Shown one piece after another: positions 30,154-40,920 of a stretch of 64,000 nt of DNA (position 1 is the stretch's first letter; every line of letters starts with the position of its first letter). Origin of the DNA: Sphingomonas sp. Leaf242 (lineage in GTDB: Bacteria; Pseudomonadota; Alphaproteobacteria; Sphingomonadales; Sphingomonadaceae); assembly GCF_001422045.1 (NCBI RefSeq), contig NZ_LMLW01000007.1, positions 558,001 through 622,000 on the forward strand, read 5' to 3'. The position numbers and the translations under genes are program-made. The notes beneath the pieces were generated by a model. The model saw only the letters and a list, made by a program, of their open reading frames with translations. It did not search any database and was not told where the DNA came from.

Positions 30154-31584
30154 TCACTTCTTGTACGTGACCTTCTTCACCGCCTTCACGACCTTCGCGA
30201 CGTCGACCAGCATCAGCTTTTCCAGGTTCGCCGCGTAGGGCATCGGCACGTCTTCGTTGGTGACGCGCAGCACCGGGGCGTCGAGGTCGTCGAAGCCGTG
30301 CTCCATCACCACCGAGACGATCTCCGAAGCGATCGAGCAGGTTGCCCAATTCTCTTCGACGATGATCATGCGGTTGGTCTTGGCGAGGCTCTTCAGCACC
30401 GTCTCGGTGTCGAGCGGGCGCAGCGTACGCAGGTCAATGACCTCCGCGTCGACGCCTTCCTCGGCAAGCTTCTCGGCGGCTTCCAAGGAAATGCCGACCC
30501 CGATCGAGTAGCTGACGATCGTGACGTCCTTGCCCTCGCGGACGATCCGCGCCTTGCCGATCGGCAAGACGTGGTTGTCGAGCTTGGGGACGTCGAAGCT
30601 GCGGCCGTACATCAGCTCGTTCTCGAGGAACACGACCGGATCCTCGGTGCGGATCGCGGCCTTCAGCAGGCCCTTCGCGTCCGCCGCGTCATATGGCGCG
30701 ATCACGATCAGGCCGGGGACGCTGGCATACCACGCCGCGAAATTGTGCGAATGCTGCGCACCCACGCGCGACGCGGCGCCGTTCGGACCACGGAACACGA
30801 TAGGGCAACGCATCTGGCCACCCGACATGTAGTTGGTCTTGGCCGCCGAGTTGATGATGTGGTCGATCGCCTGCAACGCGAAGTTGAAGGTCATGAACTC
30901 GACGATCGGGCGGAGGCCGCCCATCGCCGCGCCCGCACCGATGCCGGCAAAGCCGTATTCGGTGATCGGCGTGTCGATCACGCGACGGTCGCCGAACTCG
31001 TCGAGCAACCCTTGCGTGACCTTGTACGCGCCCTGATACTGCGCGACTTCCTCGCCCATCACGAAGACGCGGTCGTCCTCGCGCATTTCCTCGGCCATCG
31101 CGTCGCGCAGCGCTTCGCGGACGGTCGTCTTGACCATCTCGGTGCCCTCGGGGATCGCCGGGTCGGAGATACCGACCTTCTCGGCGGACGCGACGAGCTG
31201 CTGCGTGCCGCTCTCGGCCTTGGCGGGCGAAGCGCCTTGGGGAACCGGCGGTGCCTTGTCGTCCGACGGCGTTTCCTTCGGCGCGGCGTTGGCCGCATCG
31301 CCGGAGCGTGCTTCCGCAGGCTTCTGGTCGCTCGCGCTCTCGCCTTCTTCGAGGATCGTCGCGATGACGGTGCCGACCTTCACGTTGTCGGTGCCTTCAG
31401 CGACGCTGATCGAGCCGATCGTGCCTTCGTCGATCGCCTCGAACTCCATCGTCGCCTTGTCGGTCTCGATCTCGGCGAGGATGTCGCCCGACTTGACGCT
31501 GTCGCCTTCCTTGACGAGCCATTTGGCCAGTGTGCCCTCTTCCATCGTCGGGGAGAGCGCGGGCATCTTGATCTCGATCGCCAT
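30154..31584 (-). CDS. pdhB: Pyruvate dehydrogenase E1 component, beta subunit with lipoyl domain
   Basis: 476 residues. A lipoyl domain ([17 protein letters not shown]; lipoylated Lys43 in ETDKATMEF) is joined by an Ala/Pro/Glu linker to the E1-beta transketolase domain ([18 protein letters not shown] ... [17 protein letters not shown]). An N-terminal lipoyl domain on E1-beta is typical of alphaproteobacteria. With PdhA it decarboxylates pyruvate and passes the acetyl group to E2. It overlaps pdhA by one base; the E2 gene is not in the window. Confidence 0.96.
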   Translation of the reverse strand: MAIEIKMPALSPTMEEGTLAKWLVKEGDSVKSGDILAEIETDKATMEFEAIDEGTIGSISVAEGTDNVKVGTVIATILEEGESASDQKPAEARSGDAANAAPKETPSDDKAPPVPQGASPAKAESGTQQLVASAEKVGISDPAIPEGTEMVKTTVREALRDAMAEEMREDDRVFVMGEEVAQYQGAYKVTQGLLDEFGDRRVIDTPITEYGFAGIGAGAAMGGLRPIVEFMTFNFALQAIDHIINSAAKTNYMSGGQMRCPIVFRGPNGAASRVGAQHSHNFAAWYASVPGLIVIAPYDAADAKGLLKAAIRTEDPVVFLENELMYGRSFDVPKLDNHVLPIGKARIVREGKDVTIVSYSIGVGISLEAAEKLAEEGVDAEVIDLRTLRPLDTETVLKSLAKTNRMIIVEENWATCSIASEIVSVVMEHGFDDLDAPVLRVTNEDVPMPYAANLEKLMLVDVAKVVKAVKKVTYKK

Positions 31585-32636
31585 CAGTACTTCTCCACCA
31601 GAACGTCGGTGTAGAGCTCGGCAGCATCCGGCTCCGGGGTCTGCTCGGCGAAATCGGCGGCTTCGTTCACGATTTTCCTGATTTCCTGTTCAAGGGACTT
31701 GAGGTCCGCCTCGGTCACGCCCTGCGCGTCGAGCAGTTTCTTCATGTGATCGATCGGATCGGACTTGTCGCGGACCGCCTGGACCTCGTCACGCGTGCGG
31801 TACTTCGCCGGATCGGACATCGAGTGGCCACGGTAACGATACGTCTTCATCTCGAGGATGACCGGCCCCTTGCCCGCGCGGACCCATGCCAGCGCTTCCT
31901 CGGCGGCACCGCGGCAGGCGAGCACGTCCATGCCGTCGACCTGGATGCCGGGAATGCGGAAGCTCTCGCCGCGGCGATACAGCTGGTCCTCGGCGGAGGC
32001 GCGATTGACGCTCGTGCCCATCGCGTACTGGTTGTTCTCGATCACGAAGATGATCGGGAGCTTCCACAGCTCGGCCATGTTGAAGCTCTCGTACACCTGG
32101 CCCTGGTTCGCGGCGCCGTCGCCGAAATAGGCCATGCAGATGCCGCCGTCGTTCGAGTATTTGTGCTTGAACGCTAGGCCGGTGCCGAGCGACACCTGCG
32201 CACCGACGATGCCGTGGCCGCCGTAGAATTTATGCTCGGTCGAGAACATGTGCATCGACCCGCCCTTGCCCTTCGAGATACCCGAATTGCGCCCGGTCAG
32301 CTCGGCCATGATCACCTTCGGATCGATCCCGTAGGCGAGCATGTGGCCGTGATCGCGGTAGCCGGTGATCACCGAATCGGTCTCGCCGTTGAGCGCGGAC
32401 TGAAGGCCGACAGCGACCGCTTCCTGGCCGATGTACAGATGGCAGAAGCCACCGATCAGGCCCAAGCCATAGAGCTGGCCCGCTTTTTCCTCGAAACGGC
32501 GGATCAGCAGCATCTGCCGATACATTTCGAGCAGTTCGTCCTTCGACGCCTCGTACGGCTTTGGTTCGGCCGGTCGTTCGCGGTTCGTAATCGGCGGTTC
32601 GGCGATTGCGCGTGCTGGTGGGGGGGTCTTGGCCAC
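31584..32636 (-). CDS. pdhA: Pyruvate dehydrogenase E1 component, alpha subunit
   Basis: 350 residues. The ThDP motif is [17 protein letters not shown] ... VIENN; phosphorylation-loop-like [13 protein letters not shown] follows, and the N-terminal [21 protein letters not shown] is typical. With PdhB it forms the E1 heterotetramer of the pyruvate dehydrogenase complex. It is the first gene of pdhA-pdhB and is divergent from the MFS transporter. Confidence 0.96.
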   Translation of the reverse strand: MAKTPPPARAIAEPPITNRERPAEPKPYEASKDELLEMYRQMLLIRRFEEKAGQLYGLGLIGGFCHLYIGQEAVAVGLQSALNGETDSVITGYRDHGHMLAYGIDPKVIMAELTGRNSGISKGKGGSMHMFSTEHKFYGGHGIVGAQVSLGTGLAFKHKYSNDGGICMAYFGDGAANQGQVYESFNMAELWKLPIIFVIENNQYAMGTSVNRASAEDQLYRRGESFRIPGIQVDGMDVLACRGAAEEALAWVRAGKGPVILEMKTYRYRGHSMSDPAKYRTRDEVQAVRDKSDPIDHMKKLLDAQGVTEADLKSLEQEIRKIVNEAADFAEQTPEPDAAELYTDVLVEKY

Positions 32637-33004
32637 GATGTGGGAAACCTCGTTTTCCGTAGGGGAGTTGAGGGAGCCTATAGGCGCGGACGGGGCGGAA
32701 CATCAATTCCTGTCTGGGGTATGATGGTTTGCGGGGTGTGGGAGGGGGTCGGAGGGGGCTGCGGCGCACTCTATTCGCCCGCCATCTTTCACCCGTCATG
32801 CCACCCACCGCCGTCATCCTGACGAAAGTCAGGACCCAGGATTACTCAGGGAAGCATTACGTTACTCTGAGTCCTGACTTTCGTCAGGATGACGGCGTGG
32901 TTGTGGCGATGCCGCTTCCGCCTCCTTGTTCTACGGTCTCTATCCCCACCCCAAGCAAAGCTCCGGTTGCCCTGCCCGTTCACCCAAGCCTAAAGCCAAT
33001 CGCA
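32637..33004. other. Divergent intergenic region with repeat element
   Basis: This 368-bp gap between the pdhA start and the MFS start holds the family D repeat at 32813-32893. The pdhA promoter must lie in its left half; I cannot place promoter boxes with confidence. An open frame running through from 32729 into the MFS gene is repeat-derived. Confidence 0.6.
32813..32893. repeat. Inverted repeat pair, family D copy 2 (REPIN-like)
   Basis: Arms 32813-32841 and about 32864-32893 are inverted, sharing GTCATCCTGACGAAAGTCAG with its complement, and lie around a 22-bp spacer. Closely related to 24411-24491. Unusually, this copy lies between divergent genes. Confidence 0.88.
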
Positions 33005-34357
33005 ATGGACCCCACCACAGACCCCCACCAGCATCCTTTACGGATCGCCAATTTCCGCGCCTATTGGCTGTCCCGCTTTACCGGCACGATCGCCGTCAGT
33101 GCGATGTCGATCGTGATCGGGTGGCAGGTCTACAACATCGCCCGTGAGACGATGGACATCCGCGAGGCCGCCTTCATGCTCGGCATGATCGGGTTCGCGC
33201 AGTTCGTGCCGTTGTTCCTGCTCACCCCGATCACCGGACTCGTCGCGGACAGCTTCGACCGCCGCTGGATCGTCCGCGGCACGACCGCGCTGCTGGTGCT
33301 GACGGCCGCCACGCTGTGGTTGCTGACCTGGACCGGCCACCTCACGCTCGGCGTGCTTTTCGTGGCTGCAGTCGCGTTCGGCGTCGCCCGGGCCTTCTCC
33401 GGCCCAGCCTATTCCGCGCTCGCCCCCAACCTCGTCCCCCGCGCCGTCCTCCCGACCGCGATCGCGATCAGCTCGATCGCCTGGCAGGTCGGCACGATCG
33501 CGGGCCCCAGTGTCGGTGGCCTCCTCTACGCGATCCACCCGGAGGTCGCCTACGGCGTCGCGACGATCCTGTTCGTCGTCGCGCTCCTCTTCATGTTCCT
33601 GATCGGCCCGGTGCCGCAGCCCGCCGCGCAGACCGATCACCGCCCCCTCGCCCGCATCATCGAGGGCTTCACCTATGTCCGCCGCAACCGGCTCGTGCTC
33701 GCGACGATCACGCTCGACCTGTTCGCGGTGCTGCTCGCCGGCGCGACCTCGCTGCTCCCGGTCTATTCGCGCGACATCCTCCACGTCGGCTCGCAGGGGC
33801 TAGGCGTCCTCGCGGCAGGCATGGGCATCGGCGCGGCAGTGACGGCGATCTGGTTCTCGTTCCGCCCGATGAGCACCAACGTCGGCATGAAGATGCTTAT
33901 CGCGGTCGTCGTGTTCGGGCTCGCGATCCTGACCTTCGGCATCGCAACCCCGATCGTAAACCTGATCGGCATCGCGCCCGGCACGATCGGCGGCATCCCC
34001 GTCCAGCCAGCCTTCGTCCTCAGCCTCATCGCGCTGATCGTCGCGGGTGGCGCGGACATGATCTCGGTCTATGTCCGCCAGTCGCTGATCCAGCTCCACA
34101 CGCCCGACGCGATGCGCGGCCGCGTCAGCGCCGTGTCGCAGCTCACCATTTCGGCCTCGAACGAACTCGGCGAATTCGAGAGCGGCGTGATGGCATCGCT
34201 GCTCGGTCCGGTTGGCGCGGTGGTGTTCGGCGGCGTCGGTGCTATTGCGATCACGATCGGCTGGGCGCGACTGTTCCCGGAACTTGGCCGCGCTAAAACC
34301 TTTGATCCCCCAGAGATCCTAGAGACCGAACCCGAACACGGAGAAGCCAAGCCATGA
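33005..34357 (+). CDS. MFS transporter, EntS/TetV-like exporter
   Basis: 450 residues with about 11-12 hydrophobic segments. [30 protein letters not shown] is the N-terminal pattern of the enterobactin-exporter-like MFS group, and the loop 2-3 motif appears as [13 protein letters not shown]. It exports an unknown small molecule across the inner membrane. ATG 33005 is chosen because upstream sequence is repeat DNA. It is coupled to cysK by a 4-bp ATGA overlap. Confidence 0.88.
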   Translation: MDPTTDPHQHPLRIANFRAYWLSRFTGTIAVSAMSIVIGWQVYNIARETMDIREAAFMLGMIGFAQFVPLFLLTPITGLVADSFDRRWIVRGTTALLVLTAATLWLLTWTGHLTLGVLFVAAVAFGVARAFSGPAYSALAPNLVPRAVLPTAIAISSIAWQVGTIAGPSVGGLLYAIHPEVAYGVATILFVVALLFMFLIGPVPQPAAQTDHRPLARIIEGFTYVRRNRLVLATITLDLFAVLLAGATSLLPVYSRDILHVGSQGLGVLAAGMGIGAAVTAIWFSFRPMSTNVGMKMLIAVVVFGLAILTFGIATPIVNLIGIAPGTIGGIPVQPAFVLSLIALIVAGGADMISVYVRQSLIQLHTPDAMRGRVSAVSQLTISASNELGEFESGVMASLLGPVGAVVFGGVGAIAITIGWARLFPELGRAKTFDPPEILETEPEHGEAKP

Positions 34358-35274
34358 AGGCCCACTCGATCCTCGATACGATCGGCAACACGCCGCACGT
34401 CCGCCTGTCGAAGCTGTTCCCCGAATCCGAAGTCTGGGTGAAGTCCGAGCGCTCGAACCCCGGCGGGTCGATCAAGGACCGCATCGCGCTCGCCATGATC
34501 GAGGCGGCGGAAAAGGACGGCCACCTCCAGCCCGGCGGCACGATCATCGAGCCGACCAGCGGCAACACCGGCATTGGCCTCGCGCTCGTCGCCGCGGTGA
34601 AGGGGTACAAGATCGTCCTCGTCATGCCTGAGAGCATGTCGATCGAACGCCGCCGCCTGATGCTAGCCTACGGCGCGACCTTCGACCTGACTCCACGCGA
34701 GAAGGGCATGAAGGGCGCGATCGAGCGTGCGAAGGAACTGGTCGAGCAGACGCCGGGCTCGTGGATGCCGCAGCAGTTCGAGAATCCTGCGAACATCGCC
34801 GTGCATGTCGCTACGACCGCACAGGAAATCCTCGCCGACTTCCACGATACGCCGATCGACGTGATCATCACCGGCGTCGGCACCGGCGGTCACATCACCG
34901 GCGTCGCCGAGGCGCTGAAAAAAGAATGGCCATCGCTGAAGGTGTATGCGGTCGAACCCGCCGCCTCGCCGGTCATCGCCGGCGGCCAGCCCGGGCCTCA
35001 CCCGATCCAGGGCATCGGCGCAGGCTTTATCCCGGTGAACCTTCATACCCAGGCACTCGACGGCGTGATCGAGGTCGACGCCGCGGTGGCCAAGGACATG
35101 GCGCGTCGCTCGGCGACCGAAGAGGGCATGCTGGTCGGCATCAGCTCGGGCGCAACGCTCGCAGCGATCCTCCAGAAGCTGCCCGATCTGCCTGACAACG
35201 TTCGGGTTCTCGGATTCAACTATGACACCGGCGAGCGCTATCTGTCGGTCCCGGACTTCCTGCCCGAACAGTGA
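34354..35274 (+). CDS. cysK: Cysteine synthase A (O-acetylserine sulfhydrylase)
   Basis: 306 residues of the PLP fold II group. Lys41 in [11 protein letters not shown] carries [15 protein letters not shown] binds the substrate carboxylate; [10 protein letters not shown] binds the PLP phosphate. It makes cysteine from O-acetylserine and sulfide, the last step fed by sulfate assimilation. It has GGAGA upstream, overlaps the MFS gene by 4 bp and the next gene by 4 bp. Confidence 0.95.
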   Translation: MKAHSILDTIGNTPHVRLSKLFPESEVWVKSERSNPGGSIKDRIALAMIEAAEKDGHLQPGGTIIEPTSGNTGIGLALVAAVKGYKIVLVMPESMSIERRRLMLAYGATFDLTPREKGMKGAIERAKELVEQTPGSWMPQQFENPANIAVHVATTAQEILADFHDTPIDVIITGVGTGGHITGVAEALKKEWPSLKVYAVEPAASPVIAGGQPGPHPIQGIGAGFIPVNLHTQALDGVIEVDAAVAKDMARRSATEEGMLVGISSGATLAAILQKLPDLPDNVRVLGFNYDTGERYLSVPDFLPEQ

Positions 35275-36620
35275 CACGTCCTACGTTCGCGCGCGGCGCA
35301 TCATCCTCTTCCGCGCGCGGGTTTACCGCGTTGCATGGCATTTTGACCGGCATCGCCGGGCTGGCGATCGTCGGTCCGGCGTTGGTCGTTGCCAATGCAC
35401 CGGTTATCGTCCCGGCCAAGCGCATGGCGCTGCCGCGACAACGCATCGTGCCGAAGGCCGAGATACCCCAGGTCGAACCGTTGAAATTCGTCGACCTGAC
35501 GCCGACCGATGCTCGCGCCTTCAACGCAACCGTCCCGTTCTCGACCGAGCCCAATCCGGCGGCCAAACCGTTCCGCTTCGCCGGTGCCCCGGACGACCTC
35601 GCGCGGGCGACCGACTGTATGGCGGCAGGGATCCTCTACGAAGCCGGCGACGACACGCTCGGCGAACGCGCGGTGGCGCAGGTCGTGCTCAATCGCTTGC
35701 GCCATCCGGCCTTCCCCAAAACCGTGTGCGGCGTGGTGTTCGAAGGACAGGACCGTAGCACCGGTTGCCAGTTCAGCTTCAGCTGCGACGGTGCGATCAC
35801 GCGTTGGCACCCGACCGAGGACGCCTGGCGTCGCGCGCGCGAAGTCGCCACCGCGGCGCTCGGCGGCGCGGTGTTCAGCCAAGTCGGCTATGCGACGCAT
35901 TACCATACCGACTGGGTCGTGCCTTACTGGCAGTCGAGCCTCGACAAGATCACCGCGGTGCACACGCACCTGTTCTTCCGCTGGTCCGGCTGGTGGGGCA
36001 CATCGGCGGCGTTCGGCCGTCATCCCGAAACCGTCGAACCGGTCATCACCCAGCTTGCCAGCCTGTCCGACGCACACAAGACCGGCGCAGCCTTCGACGA
36101 AGCGCAGGCGGCGTTGGCCGAGGCCTCCGCGGCGATGGGGTTCGTCACGGCCGCGGACTCGGATGACGCTGGTGCCGAGGACGCCTCCGCGCGGCGCATC
36201 GACGCGGATACCGTCGTGGTCGTGTTCCCGCGCGGGCAATCGCCGGACACGCTCGTGACGGCTGCGACGCAGTCGTGCGGCAACCGGTCCTTCTGTCGGT
36301 ACATGGCATGGCTCGACGGGACGAAGGTGCCCACTGCGCTGCCGCTCGACACCGCGCAGATGACCTCGCTGACGTTCAGTTATCTGCGCGATCGGTCGAA
36401 CGGCTATGAACGCGCGTTGTGGAACTGCCGCGAGTATAAGCGCCCGGATCCATCGCAATGCCTCCAGCCGCCGGGAACGAAGATCGCGGCCCCACTGCCT
36501 GCCGGATCAGATCCCGCGGTCAAGCCACCCGCAGCGACGGATCTCAACGGCGTGAGGCGGAAGCCCGCGGCTCCGTCCGATCCAGTCGCACCGATACCCA
36601 AAGCCGTCGCCGGTCAGTAA
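35271..36620 (+). CDS. SleB-type cell wall hydrolase
   Basis: 449 residues, GTG start in a GTGA overlap with cysK. A membrane/signal segment ([19 protein letters not shown]) precedes a Hydrolase_2 (SleB) domain at about residues 120-240: [27 protein letters not shown], probably with the catalytic Glu, then [20 protein letters not shown]. The C-terminal half has no recognised domain; the tail is Pro/Ala-rich. It probably cleaves peptidoglycan in the periplasm. Confidence 0.87.
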   Translation: MTRPTFARGASSSSARGFTALHGILTGIAGLAIVGPALVVANAPVIVPAKRMALPRQRIVPKAEIPQVEPLKFVDLTPTDARAFNATVPFSTEPNPAAKPFRFAGAPDDLARATDCMAAGILYEAGDDTLGERAVAQVVLNRLRHPAFPKTVCGVVFEGQDRSTGCQFSFSCDGAITRWHPTEDAWRRAREVATAALGGAVFSQVGYATHYHTDWVVPYWQSSLDKITAVHTHLFFRWSGWWGTSAAFGRHPETVEPVITQLASLSDAHKTGAAFDEAQAALAEASAAMGFVTAADSDDAGAEDASARRIDADTVVVVFPRGQSPDTLVTAATQSCGNRSFCRYMAWLDGTKVPTALPLDTAQMTSLTFSYLRDRSNGYERALWNCREYKRPDPSQCLQPPGTKIAAPLPAGSDPAVKPPAATDLNGVRRKPAAPSDPVAPIPKAVAGQ

Positions 36621-36697
36621 GTCGCAAAGGCCTGAAGGCGATCAACAGGTCGAGGGAGGCGGCACATCGTCGCATCCCTCGCTTTGCGGCAGACCTT

Positions 36698-38806
36698 CTA
36701 CTTCGCGACACCAAGCTGTTGCAGCATGAACGCCTGCCACTCGGAGTTCTGGCGATAGCGCTCGAACCGGCCGGACTTGCCGCCATGCCCTGCCTCCATG
36801 TTGACGCGGAACAGCAGCGGGTTCTTGTCGGTCTTGAGTTCGCGGAGTTTCGCCACCCATTTGGTCGGCTCGTAATATTGCACCTGGCTGTCCCACAGCC
36901 CGGTGCCGACATAGAGCGCCGGATATGCCTTCGCCTTGACGTTGTCGTACGGCGAATAGCTCAGCATATAGTCGTACGACGCCTTTTGCGCGGGGTTGCC
37001 CCACTCGTCATACTCGAACGTGGTCAGCGGGATCGACGCGTCGAGCATCGTCGTCACCACGTCGACGAACGGCACCTGCGCGATGATCAGCTTGTAGTCG
37101 GCCGGCGCCATGTTCGCGACGCCGCCCATCAGTAGCCCGCCAGCACTGCCGCCAATCGCCGCGACGCGGTCCCTCGCCGCGTATTTCTGCGCGACGAGAT
37201 AGCGGGTGACGTCGATGAAGTCGGTGAAGCTGTTCTTCTTGTTGAGCAGATGCCCGTCGTCATACCAGCCGCGCCCCATCTCCTGCCCGCCGCGGATGTG
37301 CGCGATCGCATAGACCACGCCGCGATCGAGCAGGCCGATCCGGCCGGGATCGACCGCCGGATCGCTCGAAATGCCGTAGCTGCCATAAGCGTATTGGAAG
37401 AGCGGCGCGGTGCCGTCGCGCTTGGTGCCCTTGGCGTACACCAGCGAGACCGGCACGCGCGTGCCGTCGCGCGCCGGCGCCCAGATGCGTTCGGTGACGT
37501 ATTTCGCGGGATCATAGCCCGGCACCGGCGCGACCTTCAGCACGCGCCGCTCGCCGGTCTTCGCGTTGACCTCGTAGGTCGTGGTTGGCGTGACGAGCGA
37601 ACCATAGGTGTAGCGAACCCACGGCGTCGACCTTTCCTCGTTGACGTCGAGCGACATGCGGTAGGCAGGTTCGTCCGCCGTGACCGGCGTCGACTTGCCT
37701 GCATCGCTCAGCACGCGGATCATCCGGTTGCCGCCCTCGCGCTGGTCGATCGCGACGAAACCGTCGAACGGCTTGAAGCCCTCGATGAAGACGGTGTCGC
37801 TGGCGGGCGTCAGGTCGCGCCATGCCGCCGTGCCCTTGGCCAGATCGGCATCGGCGACGGTGACGAGCTTGTAGTTCTTCGCGTCCTTGTTGGTGCGGAC
37901 GATCCAGCGGTTGCCGATGTGATCTGCACTGTAGCGAAATTCTCGCGCGCGCGGTGCGACGATCGTGAAGCTGGTCGGGGCCGCGGCCGGCGCGCAGCGT
38001 TGCTCGTCGCTGACCGTGCTGCTCACGCCGATGCAGACGAACTTGTCGTCGGCCGTGCGTGAGACGCCCATCGAATAGGTGTCGTCCTTCTCCTCGTACA
38101 GCAGCCGATCGCTGGCGACGGGCGTGCCGAGGACGTGCGCCTTCACGCGGTAGCCGCGCAGCGTGACCGGGTCCTTCTCGACGTAGAGCAACGTCTCGTT
38201 ATCGTCCGCCCAGACGACGTTCGGCTCGATGTTCGAGAGCGTGTCGGCGATCGTCGCGCCGGTCACGAGGTCCTTGACCTTGAGCACGTATTGGCGACGG
38301 CCGACGGTATCCTCCGCCCAGGCGACGCGGGCGTTGTCGGGGCTCACCGCCCAGTCGCTCAGCGCGAAGAAGCTGTGTCCCTTCGCCATCGCCGGCTCGT
38401 CGAACAACGTTTCGGCGGGCGCGGTGCGGCTGCCCTTGCGGCGTTCGAGGATCGGATAATCCGCCCCGGTCTGAAACCGCGAGCCGTAGTAATAGCCGTT
38501 CTTCGTGTACGGAACCGAGCTGTCGTCCTGCTTGATGTGCGAGACGGTCTCTTCGTAGAGCTTGGCCTGGAGCGGCTTCAGCGACGCGAGTTGCGCATCG
38601 GCGTACGCATTCTCCGCAGCGAGATAGGCGAGCATCTCCGGGTTCTTCCGCGTGTCATCGCGCAGCCAGTAATAGTCGTCCTCGCGCGCGCCGTTAGGCG
38701 ACGTCACCTGGAACGGCTTCTTGGCAACGCGCGGTGGTTGGACCTGCGCCACCGCCGCGGTCGAGACCAGCGCTACGCCGGCGAGCATCATGTACCGTAT
38801 CGTCAT
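36698..38806 (-). CDS. Secreted prolyl oligopeptidase / oligopeptidase B-like S9A peptidase
   Basis: 702 residues with signal peptide (MLAGVALVSTAAVAQ). A beta-propeller N-part (FQVTSPNGAREDDYYWLRDDTR) is followed by the alpha/beta-hydrolase: nucleophile motif GGSAGGLLMGG, PFVDVVTTMLD, and the terminal His in MEAGHGGKSGR. It cuts short peptides after basic or prolyl residues. ATG 38806 overlaps the stop of the other S9 gene by 4 bp; a frame open to 39241 only covers that neighbour. Confidence 0.92.
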   Translation of the reverse strand: MTIRYMMLAGVALVSTAAVAQVQPPRVAKKPFQVTSPNGAREDDYYWLRDDTRKNPEMLAYLAAENAYADAQLASLKPLQAKLYEETVSHIKQDDSSVPYTKNGYYYGSRFQTGADYPILERRKGSRTAPAETLFDEPAMAKGHSFFALSDWAVSPDNARVAWAEDTVGRRQYVLKVKDLVTGATIADTLSNIEPNVVWADDNETLLYVEKDPVTLRGYRVKAHVLGTPVASDRLLYEEKDDTYSMGVSRTADDKFVCIGVSSTVSDEQRCAPAAAPTSFTIVAPRAREFRYSADHIGNRWIVRTNKDAKNYKLVTVADADLAKGTAAWRDLTPASDTVFIEGFKPFDGFVAIDQREGGNRMIRVLSDAGKSTPVTADEPAYRMSLDVNEERSTPWVRYTYGSLVTPTTTYEVNAKTGERRVLKVAPVPGYDPAKYVTERIWAPARDGTRVPVSLVYAKGTKRDGTAPLFQYAYGSYGISSDPAVDPGRIGLLDRGVVYAIAHIRGGQEMGRGWYDDGHLLNKKNSFTDFIDVTRYLVAQKYAARDRVAAIGGSAGGLLMGGVANMAPADYKLIIAQVPFVDVVTTMLDASIPLTTFEYDEWGNPAQKASYDYMLSYSPYDNVKAKAYPALYVGTGLWDSQVQYYEPTKWVAKLRELKTDKNPLLFRVNMEAGHGGKSGRFERYRQNSEWQAFMLQQLGVAK

Positions 38807-40878
38807 TGTGCTGCTCCCTGTGCCGGCGTCGTTGCGCCTGCCGGTTTTCGGTATCGATCGAACCAGGCGATGATCACCGACGCCTTGGCTGCGGATTGCG
38901 ACGGGCGAGCGGCGAGGCCACCGTGGCTCGCGCCCGGCACCTTCACCAGCGCGGTCGGCACGCCGCGGATCTGGAGCGCCGCGTAATATTGCTCGGACTC
39001 GCTCACCGGCGTCCGGTAATCGTCGCCGCCGACCACCACCAGCGTCGGCGTCTTGACGTTGCCGACCAGGCTCAGCGGTGAGCGGTTCCAATAGCTCATC
39101 GGATCCTCCCACGGCAGCTTGGTGAACCAGTAGCGCGAGGTGAACAGCGTGTTGTCCATCGTCAGCGCCTCGCTGATCCAGTTGATCACCGGCTTCTGCG
39201 TCGCGGCGGCCTTGAACCGGTCGGTCTTGCCGACAATCCACGCGGTCAGCAGCCCGCCGCCAGAACCGCCGGTCACGAACAGATTGTCCGGATCGGCGGT
39301 GCCGTCCTTGATCGCCGCGTCGACCGAGGCGATCAGATCGTCGTAATCCGCAGCGGGATAGGTCTTGTCGATCAGGTTGGCGAACTCGGCACCATAGGAG
39401 GTCGAACCGCGCGGGTTGGTCCAGAGCACCGCGTAACCGGCGGCGGCGTAGAGCTGCATATCGGTCGCGAAGCCGGGGCCGTAGGCGGCGTTCGGACCGC
39501 CGTGGATTTCGAGGATCAGCGGCACGCGCTGGCCCGCGGCACGGCCCGGCGGGGTGGCAAGCCAGGCGTCGATCGGGCGACCGTCGGGTGCGGTCACCGC
39601 GATCTTCCGCACCGTCGCCAGCGCCTTCGATCCGGTCAGCACGGCGTTCAGCGTCGTCAGGCGTCGCGGCTTGCCGCCCGCAAGCACCCAGACGTCAGCG
39701 GGGGCGCTCGCATCGCCGCCGGTATAGGCGATCGTGCCGCCCTTCGAGACCGAGAACTCGCCGCCGGTATAGGGGCGGTCGAGCCCGCCACCCGCGACAT
39801 TGTCGATCAGCGGCGTGACGCGGCCATCGACACCGACGCGTGCGACGCGGCGCTGGCCGTGATCGTCGTAGCTCGCATACAGGCTGCGACCGTCGGCAGA
39901 CCACACCGCATTCTCGATCGCACGGTCCAGCGTGGCGGTCAGCGAGCGCGGCGCCGCGGCACCGCTGTCGCCGACATAGAGCTGCGTGTTCTCATAGCTG
40001 CGGCGCTTGTCGTCGAAGCCGAGCCACGCGATCTTCGAGGCGTCGGGCGAAACGCGCGGCTGCGCATCGGGGCCGTCGCGCGTCGTCAGCGTCCGCATCG
40101 TGCCGCTGATCGCGTCGACCGCGATCACGTCGGAGTTCATCACCTGGCGGTCGGCGGCGGGCCCACGGATTGCGGCGAAGACGATGCTGCGGCCATCGGG
40201 CGTCCATGACAGCGGGCCGCCATCGTCGAACTTGCCGTAGGTCAGTTGTCGCGCCGCACCGCCGTCCGCGCCGACCACGAAGAGATGGTCGTAGCCCGGC
40301 TTCACATAGCCCGGCCCGTCGTTGCGGTAGTTGACCCGGTCGATGATCGTCAGCAATTCGGCCCATTTCGCGCCCTCGGGCTTGGGCGGCTGCGTGCCGA
40401 GCTTGGTGCCCTCGCCTGCTACCGTTGCGATATAGGCGAGCCTGGTGCCGTCCGGCGACCAGGCGAGCGCCTGCGGATCGCCGGGAAAACTCGTCACGCG
40501 CGCGCTTTGCGCACCGCCGATCCAGCGAACGAAGAGCTGCGATCCTTCGCCGTCGCGTGCGGCATAGGCAATCCGCGCACCGTCAGGCGACCAGCGCGGG
40601 CTGCTGCCGTCGGTGGCGAAGGGGGTCTGGCGACCGCTCGCGACGTCGATCAGCCAGAGCGAGGACTTCATCGTGTCGGTCATCACGTCGCCGGTGCGGC
40701 GGACATAGACGATCGTCTTGCCATCCGGGCTGATCTGCGGATCCGCCGCGATCGTCAGGCCGAACAGGTCGCTCCCGGTGAAGCTGCGCGTCGGGCCATC
40801 GGGCACCGGCGCGGGGGGCTGTTGCTGGGCAAAGGCCGGCGTCGCCGCGAGCAGGAGGAGGGCAAGGGTCAAGCGCAA
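38803..40878 (-). CDS. Secreted S9 family prolyl oligopeptidase (acylaminoacyl-peptidase-like)
   Basis: 691 residues. Signal peptide (MRLTLALLLLAATPAFAQ), WD/PD40-like propeller repeats (DPQISPDGKTIVYVRR; SPRWSPDGARIAYAAR; ALAWSPDGTRLAYIA), then the peptidase domain with GGSGGGLLTAWIVG (nucleophile Ser), VVGGDDYRTP and the catalytic His in PGASHGG. Translationally coupled to the second S9 gene, so both act in the same peptide-degrading process. Confidence 0.93.
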   Translation of the reverse strand: MRLTLALLLLAATPAFAQQQPPAPVPDGPTRSFTGSDLFGLTIAADPQISPDGKTIVYVRRTGDVMTDTMKSSLWLIDVASGRQTPFATDGSSPRWSPDGARIAYAARDGEGSQLFVRWIGGAQSARVTSFPGDPQALAWSPDGTRLAYIATVAGEGTKLGTQPPKPEGAKWAELLTIIDRVNYRNDGPGYVKPGYDHLFVVGADGGAARQLTYGKFDDGGPLSWTPDGRSIVFAAIRGPAADRQVMNSDVIAVDAISGTMRTLTTRDGPDAQPRVSPDASKIAWLGFDDKRRSYENTQLYVGDSGAAAPRSLTATLDRAIENAVWSADGRSLYASYDDHGQRRVARVGVDGRVTPLIDNVAGGGLDRPYTGGEFSVSKGGTIAYTGGDASAPADVWVLAGGKPRRLTTLNAVLTGSKALATVRKIAVTAPDGRPIDAWLATPPGRAAGQRVPLILEIHGGPNAAYGPGFATDMQLYAAAGYAVLWTNPRGSTSYGAEFANLIDKTYPAADYDDLIASVDAAIKDGTADPDNLFVTGGSGGGLLTAWIVGKTDRFKAAATQKPVINWISEALTMDNTLFTSRYWFTKLPWEDPMSYWNRSPLSLVGNVKTPTLVVVGGDDYRTPVSESEQYYAALQIRGVPTALVKVPGASHGGLAARPSQSAAKASVIIAWFDRYRKPAGATTPAQGAAQ

Positions 40879-40920
40879 CGAACGGCTCCTTCGAATGAAC
40901 CGCGCGAAGATGACACAGTA

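Noticed and set aside
38807..39241. 145-residue extension of the S9A peptidase
   Set aside because: It overlaps the other S9 gene; the signal peptide begins at 38806.
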